A DNA stretch of 64,000 bases from Gammaproteobacteria bacterium HGW-Gammaproteobacteria-13 (GTDB lineage Bacteria > Pseudomonadota > Gammaproteobacteria > Pseudomonadales > Pseudomonadaceae), in contig PGZH01000006.1 in the NCBI GenBank assembly GCA_002840155.1, positions 396,600-460,599 on the forward strand. The letters are read 5' to 3'. Below the pieces are notes generated by a model, which made no database searches, had not been told where the DNA came from, and saw only the letters and a program-made list of their open reading frames with translations. How positions within the stretch are numbered: the first letter of the stretch is position 1; each line of letters starts with the position of its first letter. Below, one piece after another: positions 37,623 through 47,800 of this stretch. The position numbers and the translations under genes were made by a program.

Positions 37623-37897
37623 CAGATGCACCTGTAAATGTCAGCGCAAAACGCTTTATCGCCGGGGCGGTCTGCCCGGCGTGCAGCGAAATGGACAAAA
37701 TCCAGATGTGGAACGTCGATAACGTGCCGCACCGAGAATGCGTCGCCTGCGGCTACGCCGACACCCTGGACGAGCGCGGCAACTCGGTGCCGCGCGAACT
37801 GCCGACGCGGGTCAATATCAGCGCGCTAAAACCCAAGGTCGCCGACCCCAAGGTACAAGTTGTGCAGTTCTTTCCTAATCCGAAGCTGAAAAAATAG
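37619..37897 (+). CDS. yheV: YheV family putative zinc-ribbon protein
   Basis: A 92-residue protein with a four-cysteine zinc ribbon: CPACSEM (CxxC) and CVACGYAD (CxxC), followed by a basic tail. It overlaps prlC by 4 bp, a pairing also present in enterics. Function unknown. Confidence 0.9.
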   Translation: MTDAPVNVSAKRFIAGAVCPACSEMDKIQMWNVDNVPHRECVACGYADTLDERGNSVPRELPTRVNISALKPKVADPKVQVVQFFPNPKLKK

Positions 37898-37943
37898 CGG
37901 GGTGGCCGCCAGGGATGTCAGGTCATGAAGCCGCTACGCCAGC

Positions 37944-38708
37944 TCAAGGCGTAGCGCTTTCGCCCTGCTGCTGATGCCGATCAAGCAGACGTTGGTAATC
38001 GCCACTGGCACGCAATTGCGCCAAACCCTGATTGAACTGCGCAATGATCACCTCTGCCTGCGGGTGACTGCGCGGCACGATCAGGTGCAAAGTGCTGCGG
38101 TTGATCGCGCTGTTGGAGCGGCGAAAGCGCTCTACAGGCACCCCGGTCAATTGCAGCGCGGTTTCACCGAGGCGCCGATCGGAGATAAAGAAATCATCGC
38201 GATCCATCAATAGCAGGCGTGCGCACTCATTCAGCCCGGTCGGGGAGTGCCGGTTTAACTGCCCATCATCAAGCAACTGCTGAATGATCGGTGGCGGCTG
38301 CCAACCGAGTGGATAGCACAGGCGGCGGCCCTGCATGCTCGATACATCGTCGACTTCGATCACCTCACCAGCACGGCTGAAAATATGCTGTTCGGCGATA
38401 AACAGCGGCTCCGAGTAGAGAAATACCTCTTCGCGCTGTGGGGTGCGTACGTAAGGGAAAGTCGCGTCGTACTGCCCGCGCAGGGTTTTCAGGTAGCCGC
38501 GGTTCCATGGCTGCCAATCCAGGCTGCTGTCGATACTGCTGCGCTGCAATGCCGCGCGCACCACCTGCGTCAGCATGCCACCTGCAGGCAGCGCCTTACC
38601 GGTAAAGGGCGCGTAGTCATCGCCCGTAACCAGGCGCAACGGCGCCGCCAGGGCGCTGGTGCAGAGCGCTAGGCTTAAGAACAGGCAGATAAGTGTTCGA
38701 ATGCGCAT
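37944..38708 (-). CDS. Periplasmic amino-acid-type solute-binding protein
   Basis: A 254-residue protein with a signal peptide ending TSALA (about residue 21) and the SBP_bac_3 fold (PLRLVTGDDYAPFTGKALPAGGMLTQVVRAAL; WNRGYLKTLRGQYDATFPYV). No permease or ATPase genes adjoin. It may be a sensory or orphan binding protein, as many pseudomonad members are. Confidence 0.83.
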   Translation of the reverse strand: MRIRTLICLFLSLALCTSALAAPLRLVTGDDYAPFTGKALPAGGMLTQVVRAALQRSSIDSSLDWQPWNRGYLKTLRGQYDATFPYVRTPQREEVFLYSEPLFIAEQHIFSRAGEVIEVDDVSSMQGRRLCYPLGWQPPPIIQQLLDDGQLNRHSPTGLNECARLLLMDRDDFFISDRRLGETALQLTGVPVERFRRSNSAINRSTLHLIVPRSHPQAEVIIAQFNQGLAQLRASGDYQRLLDRHQQQGESATP

Positions 38709-38812
38709 TGCGCCTCAACCTTAGCGGTCAGCACCGCGGCGGATCGCAAAACTCAGTAATTGCTTTCGCAGTGTAGGCGTTCAAACGGATCACACGGCAG
38801 CCCAGCGCAACG

Positions 38813-39253
38813 TCAGCGGCGGTATTGGCGGATCACGCCCAGCAGAAAAAACAACATCCCCAGCCCAAATACCAACAACGCGATGATCGGCCCCCAATGA
38901 CCGACCAAAGCTTGCAAGCCCTCCAGTAGCAGACTGCTCAAGTATGTCTTACGCCCTGAAGAGCTGGGCACATAAATACCCTGCAACCAGATTTCATAGG
39001 CACCGTATAAGGGCAGCAGGCACAGTGGCAACAGCAGCAGGCATAACCAGAAGCCCACATTGCTGGAACCAAATAAAGCTTTGCGACGGTAGCCTTCTTG
39101 AATCAACTTGAAGCTGCAAAACGCGGCATAGGCCACGCCGGCAAGAAGCAGATAACTCTGATAGCTACCGGGGCTTCTCCACAGACCAAGGCTGGCTGCA
39201 CACCCCAACGGCAAAAAAAGCACGACCCATATCGTCAGAAAAACATACTTCAT
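38813..39253 (-). CDS. Hypothetical integral membrane protein
   Basis: A 146-residue protein with four hydrophobic segments (about residues 2-24, 33-52, 66-90 and 112-140). A polar loop (YVPSSSGRKTYLSSL) separates the last two. The codon and base composition is lower in GC than neighbours. No family recognised. It lies 7 bp after recD on the same strand and may be co-transcribed. Confidence 0.65.
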   Translation of the reverse strand: MKYVFLTIWVVLFLPLGCAASLGLWRSPGSYQSYLLLAGVAYAAFCSFKLIQEGYRRKALFGSSNVGFWLCLLLLPLCLLPLYGAYEIWLQGIYVPSSSGRKTYLSSLLLEGLQALVGHWGPIIALLVFGLGMLFFLLGVIRQYRR

Positions 39254-39260
39254 ACGGTCC

Positions 39261-41105
39261 TTAGAAAAGCGAAAATTGGGTGGAGCCGTCTGCTGCGAAT
39301 GGCTGTGGCTTTGTCGTTAAGGGCATTGTGGCCAACCGCTCAGCCAACCCCGCTGCCCGTTCCGCGCGGGTGGCCACGGCCTCGCTTAAACGCGGCGGCA
39401 AAGCCCAGATTTCCACCTTGTGTTTGGCGCGGGTGATGCCGGTGTAGAACAGGCTGCGACTGAGCAGTGGGCTGGGTTGTTCGGGCAGCACCAGCAGTAC
39501 TTCGGCGAATTCCGAGCCCTGGCTTTTGTGCACGGTCATGGCGAAGGCGCTGTCGTGGCTGGGCAAGCGTGCCGGGGCGAAGGGGCGGTAGCCGTCTTCG
39601 CCTTCAAAGAACACCCTTAGGCCGTATTCGGTGTGCAGACAGAGGCCGATATCGCCGTTGAACAGGCCGAGGGCGTAGTCGTTCTGTCGCACCATCACTG
39701 GCCGCCCAACGTACCAGCGTTCGCGGCTAGCGACCTGGCTGCGGCGTTTGATGCGGGCCTCCAGCGCTTCGTTGATACCGGCCACGCCCCAGGCGCCTTC
39801 GCGCTGGGCGCAAAGCGCGCGGAAGGTATTGAACGCGGCGAAGGCCACAGCAGGGTCGGCACTTTTGGCAGCGCTGATATAGGGCGCGTAGCCCTGATCC
39901 AGACGCTCCAGCAGCTCGTTGGGTGTCGGCTGGGCATTCCAGGCCAAGTCGTGGCGGTCTTCCTTGAGCAGGTTCAGCGTGCCGCTGACATCGCCGCCAT
40001 TAATGCGCCGCGCCAGTTCGCCGATACCGCTGTCGCCGGCAAAGCGGTGGCTGTGGGTCAGCAGTACCACGGCGTCGCCCAGTTGCGAGCTGGGTTGGCT
40101 GACCTGCACCTGCTGGCCGGTGATACGTTGCAGCTCGCTGGCGGCCTGAGCATCAAAGCCACGGCCCTCGCAGAGTTCGGCAAACACCGCGCCGGCTTCC
40201 ACGGCGCAGAGTTGGTCCTTGTCGCCAAGCAGGATCAGTCGCGCGCTAGGCGGCAGCGCATCGAGCAGTTTGGCCATCAACGCCAGATCGACCATCGACG
40301 CTTCGTCCACCACCAGCACGTCCAGCGCCAGCGGGTTGGCCGCGTGATGCCGCACCTGCGGGCTGTCGCCGCGGCTGCCGAGCAGGCGGTGCAGGGTGCG
40401 CGCCTCATCCGGCAGTGCCGCCTTGATTGCTTCGCTGACTGGCAACGCCGCCTTGGCATTACGAATGGCTTCGGCCATCCGTGCGGCGGCTTTACCGGTG
40501 GGCGCGGCCAGGCCAATGGCCAGATGCTCGCAGCCAGGCTGCTCCAGCAGCGCCGCGAGCAGACGCACCACAGTGGTGGTTTTACCGGTGCCGGGGCCGC
40601 CGGAGATCACCGCCAGCTTGCGCCGCACCGCTTGCGCGGCGGCCAGGCGCTGCCAGTCGGGTTGCTGCTGCCCCGCCTGTGATAAAGAGTTGAAAGCAAA
40701 TAGTCGGGCCAGGCTCTCGCTCAATTGCGCTTCATCCACTACCGGCAGATCGGCCGCACGCCGCAACAACTGTTCGGCCAACTGGCGTTCGTAGGCCTGG
40801 TAGCGCGCCAGATAGAGCCGGTCGTGTTCAAGAATCAGCGGGGTGAAATCACCGTCCCCACCCACAAGGGGCGAGGTTTCAAGCTGCGCCTGCCAGTCGC
40901 ACAGCGCCGGCAGGCGGAAATCCTGTTCGGGCCAGGGTCGCTGCCCGGCCAATCGCGCCAGTGGCAAGCAGACATCGCCTTTATCCAACGCCATACAGAG
41001 CAACGCCGCCGAGGCCAACACCACCGGCGACGCCTGCGGATCAAGGCGCTGCAGGCTGTCGACCAGCGCGCGCTCCAGCGGGCCAAGGGGTAGATCAGAC
41101 AGCAT
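39261..41105 (-). CDS. recD: Exodeoxyribonuclease V subunit alpha
   Basis: A 614-residue superfamily 1 helicase (5'-3' motor of RecBCD). Walker A is GGPGTGKT at residues 169-176; motif II VDEASMVDLAL; motif III LGDKDQLCAVEAG; motif VI FYTGITRAKHK. The start at MLSDLPLGPLERAL is chosen; longer in-frame starts would lie within a REP palindrome. A 174-bp gap filled by two repeats separates it from recB, whereas recB and recC overlap. Confidence 0.95.
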   Translation of the reverse strand: MLSDLPLGPLERALVDSLQRLDPQASPVVLASAALLCMALDKGDVCLPLARLAGQRPWPEQDFRLPALCDWQAQLETSPLVGGDGDFTPLILEHDRLYLARYQAYERQLAEQLLRRAADLPVVDEAQLSESLARLFAFNSLSQAGQQQPDWQRLAAAQAVRRKLAVISGGPGTGKTTTVVRLLAALLEQPGCEHLAIGLAAPTGKAAARMAEAIRNAKAALPVSEAIKAALPDEARTLHRLLGSRGDSPQVRHHAANPLALDVLVVDEASMVDLALMAKLLDALPPSARLILLGDKDQLCAVEAGAVFAELCEGRGFDAQAASELQRITGQQVQVSQPSSQLGDAVVLLTHSHRFAGDSGIGELARRINGGDVSGTLNLLKEDRHDLAWNAQPTPNELLERLDQGYAPYISAAKSADPAVAFAAFNTFRALCAQREGAWGVAGINEALEARIKRRSQVASRERWYVGRPVMVRQNDYALGLFNGDIGLCLHTEYGLRVFFEGEDGYRPFAPARLPSHDSAFAMTVHKSQGSEFAEVLLVLPEQPSPLLSRSLFYTGITRAKHKVEIWALPPRLSEAVATRAERAAGLAERLATMPLTTKPQPFAADGSTQFSLF

Positions 41106-41117
41106 GGCGATACCCCT

Positions 41118-41184
41118 GTAGGAGCGGGCCATGCCCGCGATGTTTTTGCGCTGCCACATTTTCGCGGGCATGGCCCGTTCCTAC
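41118..41184. repeat. REP-type palindrome, taggagcgggccatgcccgcga type, copy 2
   Basis: gtaggagcgggccatgcccgcga (41118-41140) and tcgcgggcatggcccgttcctac (41162-41184) are nearly perfect 23-bp inverted repeats. It lies between recB and recD. Confidence 0.88.
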
Positions 41185-41200
41185 GCAAGATCCATAGCCC

Positions 41201-41270
41201 GCAGCCCGGATGCAAGCCGGGGCATGCGTGAGGCGGCACGATGACCTTTCCCGGATTGCATCCGGGCTAC
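41201..41270. repeat. REP-type palindrome, gtagcccggat type, copy 4
   Basis: gcagcccggatgcaagccggg (41201-41221) and cccggattgcatccgggctac (41250-41270) are the inverted ends. It follows the previous palindrome at once, giving two different families back to back. Confidence 0.82.
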
Positions 41271-41279
41271 GAAGCGGCA

Positions 41280-44200
41280 TCATCGACCCTCCGCAAACAA
41301 GGTATCCAGGGCATCCAGCAGTCCATCGCTCGGCCGCGAGAAATACACCCCGGCGCTCGGCATGCCGCGCAGAAACAGGTAGTAAGCGCCACCCAGCTGG
41401 TCATTGCTGAAGTCGTCCAGGCGCTGACGCAGAAAGCGTCGCAACGCCACCAGGTAGATCAGATATTGCAGGTAGTAATGCTCGGCGGCCAGGGCCTGCA
41501 GCAGGCGTTCGCCGCCGTAGTAACCAGCATCCGGGCCGAGCCAGTTGGATTTGTAGTCGGCGATATACCAGCGCCCGTCGTGCTCGAAGGTCAAATCGAT
41601 AAAGCCCTTGAGAAAGCCCTTAAGGCTGTCGAACTCCAGCCGCGCCGCCGCCTCGCGCATCGGTGCGGCGAGGCCATGGGCCGGGTCGCAGAGAATGGTG
41701 CGCAGGCGTTGTACATCCAGACCGGCCAGGGGGAAGGTAAAGCCCAGTTCGGGCAAGCGGCGTGTCGGACTCAGGCCGGCGAGGGTCAGACCCTGGCCGT
41801 CCAGATCGGTGTCGATCACCTTTTGCAGATGGGCAAGCGCTACGGCCTGCCAATCGCTGCTGATGCCGTGACCGCTCAGCCCCGGTTCGATCAGCTCATT
41901 CAGTGCGCCTTTGCCGCGCGCCCAGTCTTCGAGGATGGCGTGCAGGCAGGTACCGGCCCGCGCGCCGCGGGGGAAGGCGAAGAAGCCGCTGCCCGGCTCG
42001 CTGGCATCCGGCAGCACCAAGCCGTCACGGTCCGGCGCTTCCATATGCATGCCGGCGGCCAGCCCGGAGAAGCTACCGATGCGCCAGGCGCTGTGCAGGC
42101 TGCGCTGCAACGTGGCGAGTTGCTGCGGGGCCGGCGCACGCTGCTCACCGGCGGCGCTGGCTTCACCTTCACGCAGCGGCTGGATCACCATCTGGCCCTG
42201 GCTGCTGGCGATCAGTTGTTCAATTTCGGCACGTAAACCTTGCGGGCTAAGGCTTTGCAGATGACCAGCAAGCTCGGCCAGGGCATCCTCACCGGGCAAC
42301 TGGCGGCCGTGCAGCAGCCAGGCCAGGGCGCTGCTGTGCAGGCCGCTGTCAGCCAGGCTGCCATCCTTTTTCGGCTTGCAGTCCACCGGGCCCCAGTGCA
42401 GCCACAGGCGATCCCGAGCGCGGGTCAGGGCCACATAGGTCAGGCGCAGTTTTTCGGCGAAACGCTCATGGCGGGCGCGCTCGCGGTGTGTGTCGATCTG
42501 CTCGCTGCCCAGGTCCAGCAGCGGTGCGCCATCGTCGGCGTGGCAGCTGATGTCTTCGCTCTGGCGCAGCAGCGCGCCGTCCCACAGGTAGGGGCAGAAC
42601 ACCAGCGGGTACTCCAGGCCCTTGGAGGTGTGGATGGTGACGATCTGCACGCGCTCGGCATCGCTTTCCAGGCGCAGCAGGGCGTCTTCGCCATGGGCCT
42701 CGGCGCTGCGCTGGGCGTTAAACCAGGCGAGCAACTGCTCCAGGCCGGGGCGTTGCAGGCTCTCGGTTTGCAGCAACTCGGCCAGGTGCAGCAGGTTGGT
42801 CAGGCGACGCTCGCCATCCACCAGAGCCAGCAGGCGCTGGGCCACCTGTTGCTCATCCAGCCAGGCGCGGAAGGCGCGCATAAAACCCTGTTGCTGCCAC
42901 AGCTGGTGATAACGCTCGGCAGCTTCGCGCTCGCGGTCCCAGGCCTGGGCGTCCTCACTGCAGGCAGCGAGATCGGCGGCGCTACGGCCCAGCAAACGGC
43001 TGGCCAGGGCATAACGCAATGCGCCCTCGCGGCCCGGCTCGGCATAGGCGGCCAGCACGGCGGAAAGCTCATCGGCCTCTTCGCTGTGCCAGACGTTCTC
43101 CTTGCCTCGGCGCACACTGGGCACGCCGCGGGCGGCCAGCTCGGCGGCCACTTCACCGGCCTGACGGTGACTGGCCACCAGCACGGCGATATCCCCGCCC
43201 TTGAGCGGTGTGCGCGTGCTGTTCTCCTCGAAATAGGCCTGACCTTGACTGCTGGCGCTCAGCACCGCCGCAATTCGCCGCGCCGTATCGCAAGCGACTA
43301 AGGTGCCCGCTTCACCCTTGCCCAAGTAGTCGTTATCCAGCCAGACCAAGGCCAGCGGCGCGTCGGTTTCATCCTCAATACGCGGCAACACCAGTTGCGC
43401 CCGCGCTTTGTTGCTGGCCCCGACCTGCTGGTAAGCCAAGCCCTTCTCGGCAAAGGGCATGGGCCGGCCGAACAGCTGATTCAGCGCGGCGATCAGCTCG
43501 GGCGTGGAGCGGTGGTTGGTAGCCAGGCTGTATTGCCGCGCGGCTTCGCTGCGGGCTTTGAGGTAGGTCGCCAGATCCGCGCCACGGAAGGCATAAATGG
43601 CCTGCTTCGGATCGCCGACAAAACACAGGTCGCCGGCATCCTGATAAATGCGGTGAAACACCCGGTACTGCACCGGATCGGTGTCCTGAAACTCGTCGAT
43701 CAGCGCCACCGGGTATTGGGTACGCAAGGTGCCAGCCAGATGTTCGCCACCCTCGCTTTGCAGCGCCTGCTGCAATTTGTTGAGCAGGTCATCGAAAGCC
43801 AGCAAACGTTGCGCCGCTTTGCGTGCGGGCAGTTGCTCGTTGAGTTGATGGATCAAACGCACCTGCAGATCGATCAGGCGTTGCTCGGCCTCGGGTTGCG
43901 CGGCGTCGAGGGCATCGCAGAGTTCCTGTAGCGCAGCGGCCAGCGGATTGGCCGGGGCTTCGCAGCCCTTCTTGCTGGCCTTGTTCAACCCTTCGCGGGC
44001 CAAGCGGCGGTGTGCTTCGGTTTTGCTGAACAGCGCGGCGGCGTCGCTGAAATAACCGTCCAGCTCGGCCTGCCAAACGCCCAGCTTGGCCGCGTTGCAC
44101 ATATTGCTCTTGAAGCCATCGAAGGCCTTGAGCTGCGCCAGCCAGCCGGCGCTTTCACTCAGCCAACAGCGCTGCGCCTGCTGCCAAGCGGCGCGTAGGG

Positions 44201-44825
44201 CACTCATTTCGCTGCTGGCACCCGGTTGCGGCTCGATACGCAGATACGGCTTGCCCAGGTGATTGCGCAAACGCTGGCGCAGCACCTGCGGGGTGATCTT
44301 CTGCTGCACCAGAAACGCCGCCCATTCCGGCTCGGCGCTGGCCAGCTCATGCCGCCAGAGGTCGGCCAGCAGGGCGTCGATAATCTCGCGGTCATCATGG
44401 GTCAGCTCGTTGTCAAAATCGCCACCGGCTTCGAACGCCGCATCCTGCAGCGCTCGCTGGCAGAAGCCGTGGATGGTGAAGATCGCCGCCTCGTCGAAGC
44501 CGTGCACCGCCAACAGCAAACGCCGATGGCTAGCCGGGTCCGGGTACTGAGCATGCAGATCGTTGAGCAGGCTGTCGCGGCTGGCCACGCCGTCGTACAC
44601 CGCCAGCAGCTCGGCCAGACGTTTGCGAATGCGCTCGCGCAGCTCAGCGGTGGCGGCGGTGGTAAAGGTCACCACCAGAATCTGGCTGACGCTGAGCTGC
44701 TTCTCCAGCAATAGGCGGGCGTACAACGCGGTCAGGGTCCAGGTCTTGCCGGTGCCGGCGCTGGCCTCGATCAGCGAGCGGCCGGTGAAGCTGTCGTGCA
44801 GCAGGTTCAGGCTGGCGCTGCTCAT
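41280..44825 (-). CDS. recB: Exodeoxyribonuclease V subunit beta
   Basis: A 1181-residue UvrD-type helicase and nuclease. Walker A is ASAGTGKT (residues 21-28); helicase motif II VALIDEFQDTDPVQY; motif VI-like LTYVALTRARDRLW. The C-terminal nuclease domain has ARAGTCLHAILEDW, FIDLTFEHDG and the catalytic IADYKSNWLG. RecB is the 3'-5' motor and the only nuclease of RecBCD. It overlaps recC by 4 bp. Length is normal. Confidence 0.96.
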   Translation of the reverse strand: MSSASLNLLHDSFTGRSLIEASAGTGKTWTLTALYARLLLEKQLSVSQILVVTFTTAATAELRERIRKRLAELLAVYDGVASRDSLLNDLHAQYPDPASHRRLLLAVHGFDEAAIFTIHGFCQRALQDAAFEAGGDFDNELTHDDREIIDALLADLWRHELASAEPEWAAFLVQQKITPQVLRQRLRNHLGKPYLRIEPQPGASSEMSALRAAWQQAQRCWLSESAGWLAQLKAFDGFKSNMCNAAKLGVWQAELDGYFSDAAALFSKTEAHRRLAREGLNKASKKGCEAPANPLAAALQELCDALDAAQPEAEQRLIDLQVRLIHQLNEQLPARKAAQRLLAFDDLLNKLQQALQSEGGEHLAGTLRTQYPVALIDEFQDTDPVQYRVFHRIYQDAGDLCFVGDPKQAIYAFRGADLATYLKARSEAARQYSLATNHRSTPELIAALNQLFGRPMPFAEKGLAYQQVGASNKARAQLVLPRIEDETDAPLALVWLDNDYLGKGEAGTLVACDTARRIAAVLSASSQGQAYFEENSTRTPLKGGDIAVLVASHRQAGEVAAELAARGVPSVRRGKENVWHSEEADELSAVLAAYAEPGREGALRYALASRLLGRSAADLAACSEDAQAWDREREAAERYHQLWQQQGFMRAFRAWLDEQQVAQRLLALVDGERRLTNLLHLAELLQTESLQRPGLEQLLAWFNAQRSAEAHGEDALLRLESDAERVQIVTIHTSKGLEYPLVFCPYLWDGALLRQSEDISCHADDGAPLLDLGSEQIDTHRERARHERFAEKLRLTYVALTRARDRLWLHWGPVDCKPKKDGSLADSGLHSSALAWLLHGRQLPGEDALAELAGHLQSLSPQGLRAEIEQLIASSQGQMVIQPLREGEASAAGEQRAPAPQQLATLQRSLHSAWRIGSFSGLAAGMHMEAPDRDGLVLPDASEPGSGFFAFPRGARAGTCLHAILEDWARGKGALNELIEPGLSGHGISSDWQAVALAHLQKVIDTDLDGQGLTLAGLSPTRRLPELGFTFPLAGLDVQRLRTILCDPAHGLAAPMREAAARLEFDSLKGFLKGFIDLTFEHDGRWYIADYKSNWLGPDAGYYGGERLLQALAAEHYYLQYLIYLVALRRFLRQRLDDFSNDQLGGAYYLFLRGMPSAGVYFSRPSDGLLDALDTLFAEGR

Positions 44826-47800
44826 GCTTCGTCCTCGTCACTGCCTTGCAGGGCATCCAGCGCTGGGCCGTAGAGTTGTTCGGCCAGCGCTTCGAAGCGC
44901 TCGTCCAACGCCTCGCGGTCGCGGAAGGCCAGGGCATTCCAGGGGTCTTGGCCTTCGCCGGTCATAAAGTCATTGCCTTGCCACATCACCCTCGCTTCGC
45001 TGCGGGCGGCGTCAATCGGCTCCTTGCGCCCAGGGTTGCGCCATTTGCGGGCAAAACCGTGGCTGCACTTGGCGAACAGCGGCAGCGGCTCGCATAACGC
45101 GCTTTTGTAGGCCTCCAGCCAGGGCAACAGCAGCTCACGGGCATTCGCCAACGCGCCCAGACGCCATTCGCTTTTCGGCGAGAGCAGGCGGCTGTCGCGG
45201 CTGATCTCAGGCGTGGCGGCGCAGTTGAGCAGCAGGTGACGCAGCCAGAACGGCGCCAGCTCCCAGGCGCCGAGATCCCGCAGGCGGTAGTCGAACAGCC
45301 CGGCACTGGTCACGCCATCGAGCCAGCCATGGATGCGTACACCGGCCAACTGCAGATCCACCAGCAGCGGTTGCGGTGCGTCCTCCGGGCGCTCGTCGAA
45401 CAGCGTCGGGGCAAAGGCGCGGATCGGTCCGCGAATCTGTCCCCAATGCGCCTGTCCCAGCTCGCCCACTGGCAGCCAGCCGGACGCAGCGGCCACGGCA
45501 CGTTCCTGGCGTTCGCTCCAGCCCTGCTCGATAGCTTGCAACGCCAGCTGGCGCAGGCCGTGCTGGCTGGTCCACTCGACGCTGAACGGTTCGTCACCGG
45601 CCAGGGTTTCTTCAGTCTGCGCCAGGCGCAGGCCGAGGCGCTGTTCCAGCAGGTAGCGCGCCGGGTGTTTAAAGCAGTGAATCAGCTGGCTGGGCTCGAT
45701 GCTTAACCAGTCCGCATCCGGCGCATCCAGAGCGCTGGCAAAGGGCGCGGGGGCTTGCACCGCCTGACTCAAGCGCTGCGCAGCGTGGAACCAGGGCGCG
45801 GCAAAGCCGGCATGGCGGTTGCCGGCGAAGTTGCCGGGCGCGAAGGGCTGCAGCGGATGGTGATGGGTGATATAGGCGCTGGCTTTTTCGCTGGGCCCAG
45901 ACTCGTCGCGGCTAAAGCCCCTCCCACAATCACCTTCACAAACAGCGGTGAGGTCGACCACATCCAGCAGTTCGCTGACCAGCACCGAGGGCGGCAGCTC
46001 GGCGTTGCTGCGCGGGTCGCGGCCGACATAGCTGAGGTACAGGCCGCCACGGGCCGAGAGCAGGGTTTCCAGCAGCAGATAGCGGTCATCCAGACGGCGT
46101 GCACGGTCGCCACGACGGGGCTTCTGGCTGATCAGGTCAAAGCCCGCTGCCGGGGTGCGGCGCGGCAAGGCGCCGTCATCCAGGCCGAGCAGGCAAACCA
46201 GACGGAACGGCAGGCTGCGCATCGGCACCATGGTGCAGAAGGTTACCGCGCCGGTAAGAAAGCCCGAGGCGGCGCTGCCCTGTTCCAAGGCAGCGGTAAG
46301 TTGCTGGCGGATCAGCGCCAGCTCAATCGGCCGCTCGACCCCTGAGGCATCGCCCTGTTCCTTGAGCGCGGCGCAGGCCTTGGACAGCAGCAACAGGGTC
46401 TCGCCGGCCTCGCGCTCATCAAACAGCTGATCGATCAGCCCTTGCAGGCTCTCGGCCCATTCGCCCAGGGCGCGTGGCCGTTGCAGGCTCTGCGCCAGCG
46501 CGGTCAAACGCTCGACAAAACCGGCCAGGCGCCCGAGCAGTTGTGCGCGGCCGCCCTCCAGCGCGTCCAGCGGCCAACTGTCGCCCAGCAACGGTGCTGC
46601 CAGGCCTGCTAATTGCGGCGGCGCGGCAAAGCCCAGTAGCAGGCGGTCCAGCCCTTGCCGCCAGGTAAAGGCTGCGTCGGCAGGCAGGCCCAGTTGCTCA
46701 CGGTGCGTTGCATCGCGGCCCCAGCGCACGCCGGCGTCGCGCAGCCAGTCGCGCAGCAGCGGCAGGTCTTCCGCCTCAATACCGACGCGGCGGGCGATGG
46801 CCGGCTGTTCCAGCCAGGCGAGGATTTCCTCGGCGGCAAAGCGGCTGTCTGGCAGCGCCAACAGGTTGAGGAAGGCTTCGATCAGCGGGATTTCCGCACG
46901 CAGGCTGCGGTCGGCCAAGCTGAAGGGAATCCGCGGCACGCCTTCGCGGGGGGCGAACACCGCCTCGATATAGGGCGCGTAACGCTCAATGTCCGGGGTC
47001 AGCACCACCACCTGATCCGGGGTCAGCGCGGGCTCGGCGGCAAAGCGGGCGAGCAGCTGGTCATGCAGAATTTCCACCTCGCGCAGCGGCGAGTGGGCGA
47101 CGTGCAGCTCCAGCGAGCGGTCGTCTTCGCGCAGCAGCAGGCGCTCATCGGCAGTGCGTGTGCGCAGGCGCAGGATGTCGTTCTGCAGCGCTTGCAATAG
47201 GCTGGCGTCGTGCAGCTCAGCATCCTCGGAATACAGGCCGATTTCCTGGCTGCCTTCACTGGACGCCAGGCTGAACAGGCTGTCGAAGAAGTCGCGGCCC
47301 TGCTTGCCCAGGCTGGCCAGCAGCGGATGGCCGACATCCAGGTACCAGTCTTCGGGGTTGGTTTCGGGTTGCCGCGCCAGTTCGCGGATGTCGCGAATCT
47401 CGCCCCAGGCTTCACGGCATGGGTTGAGGGCGAAAACAATCACCTGAGTGTGCCGCGCCAGGCCTTCCAATACCCGCATATGGTGCGGCGGCAGCGAACT
47501 GATGCCAAACACCAGCACGCGCTCGGGCAGCCCGGCGATGGGCGTGGCGTCATACAGGCGAGTGAGCAGTTCGTCCAGCAAACGCGCGCGGTGTGGATGG
47601 CCGTCTTTGGTCAGCTCGCGCCAGAGTAGCGCTTGCCAGGCTTCATCCGGGCCGAGGTCGAGCAAGTCGTTGCGCTCCCAGCTGGCCAACCAGTCGTCGC
47701 GATACAGCAGGTATTGGTCGAATACGTCGGCGATCTTGACGGCTAATGACAGCCTTCTGCGTTCATCGCCACCGTCCAGATAATGCGCCAGACGCGGCGC

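Noticed and set aside
41106-41171. Longer N-terminus for RecD
   Set aside because: The extra codons lie inside a REP palindrome and are not RecD-like.
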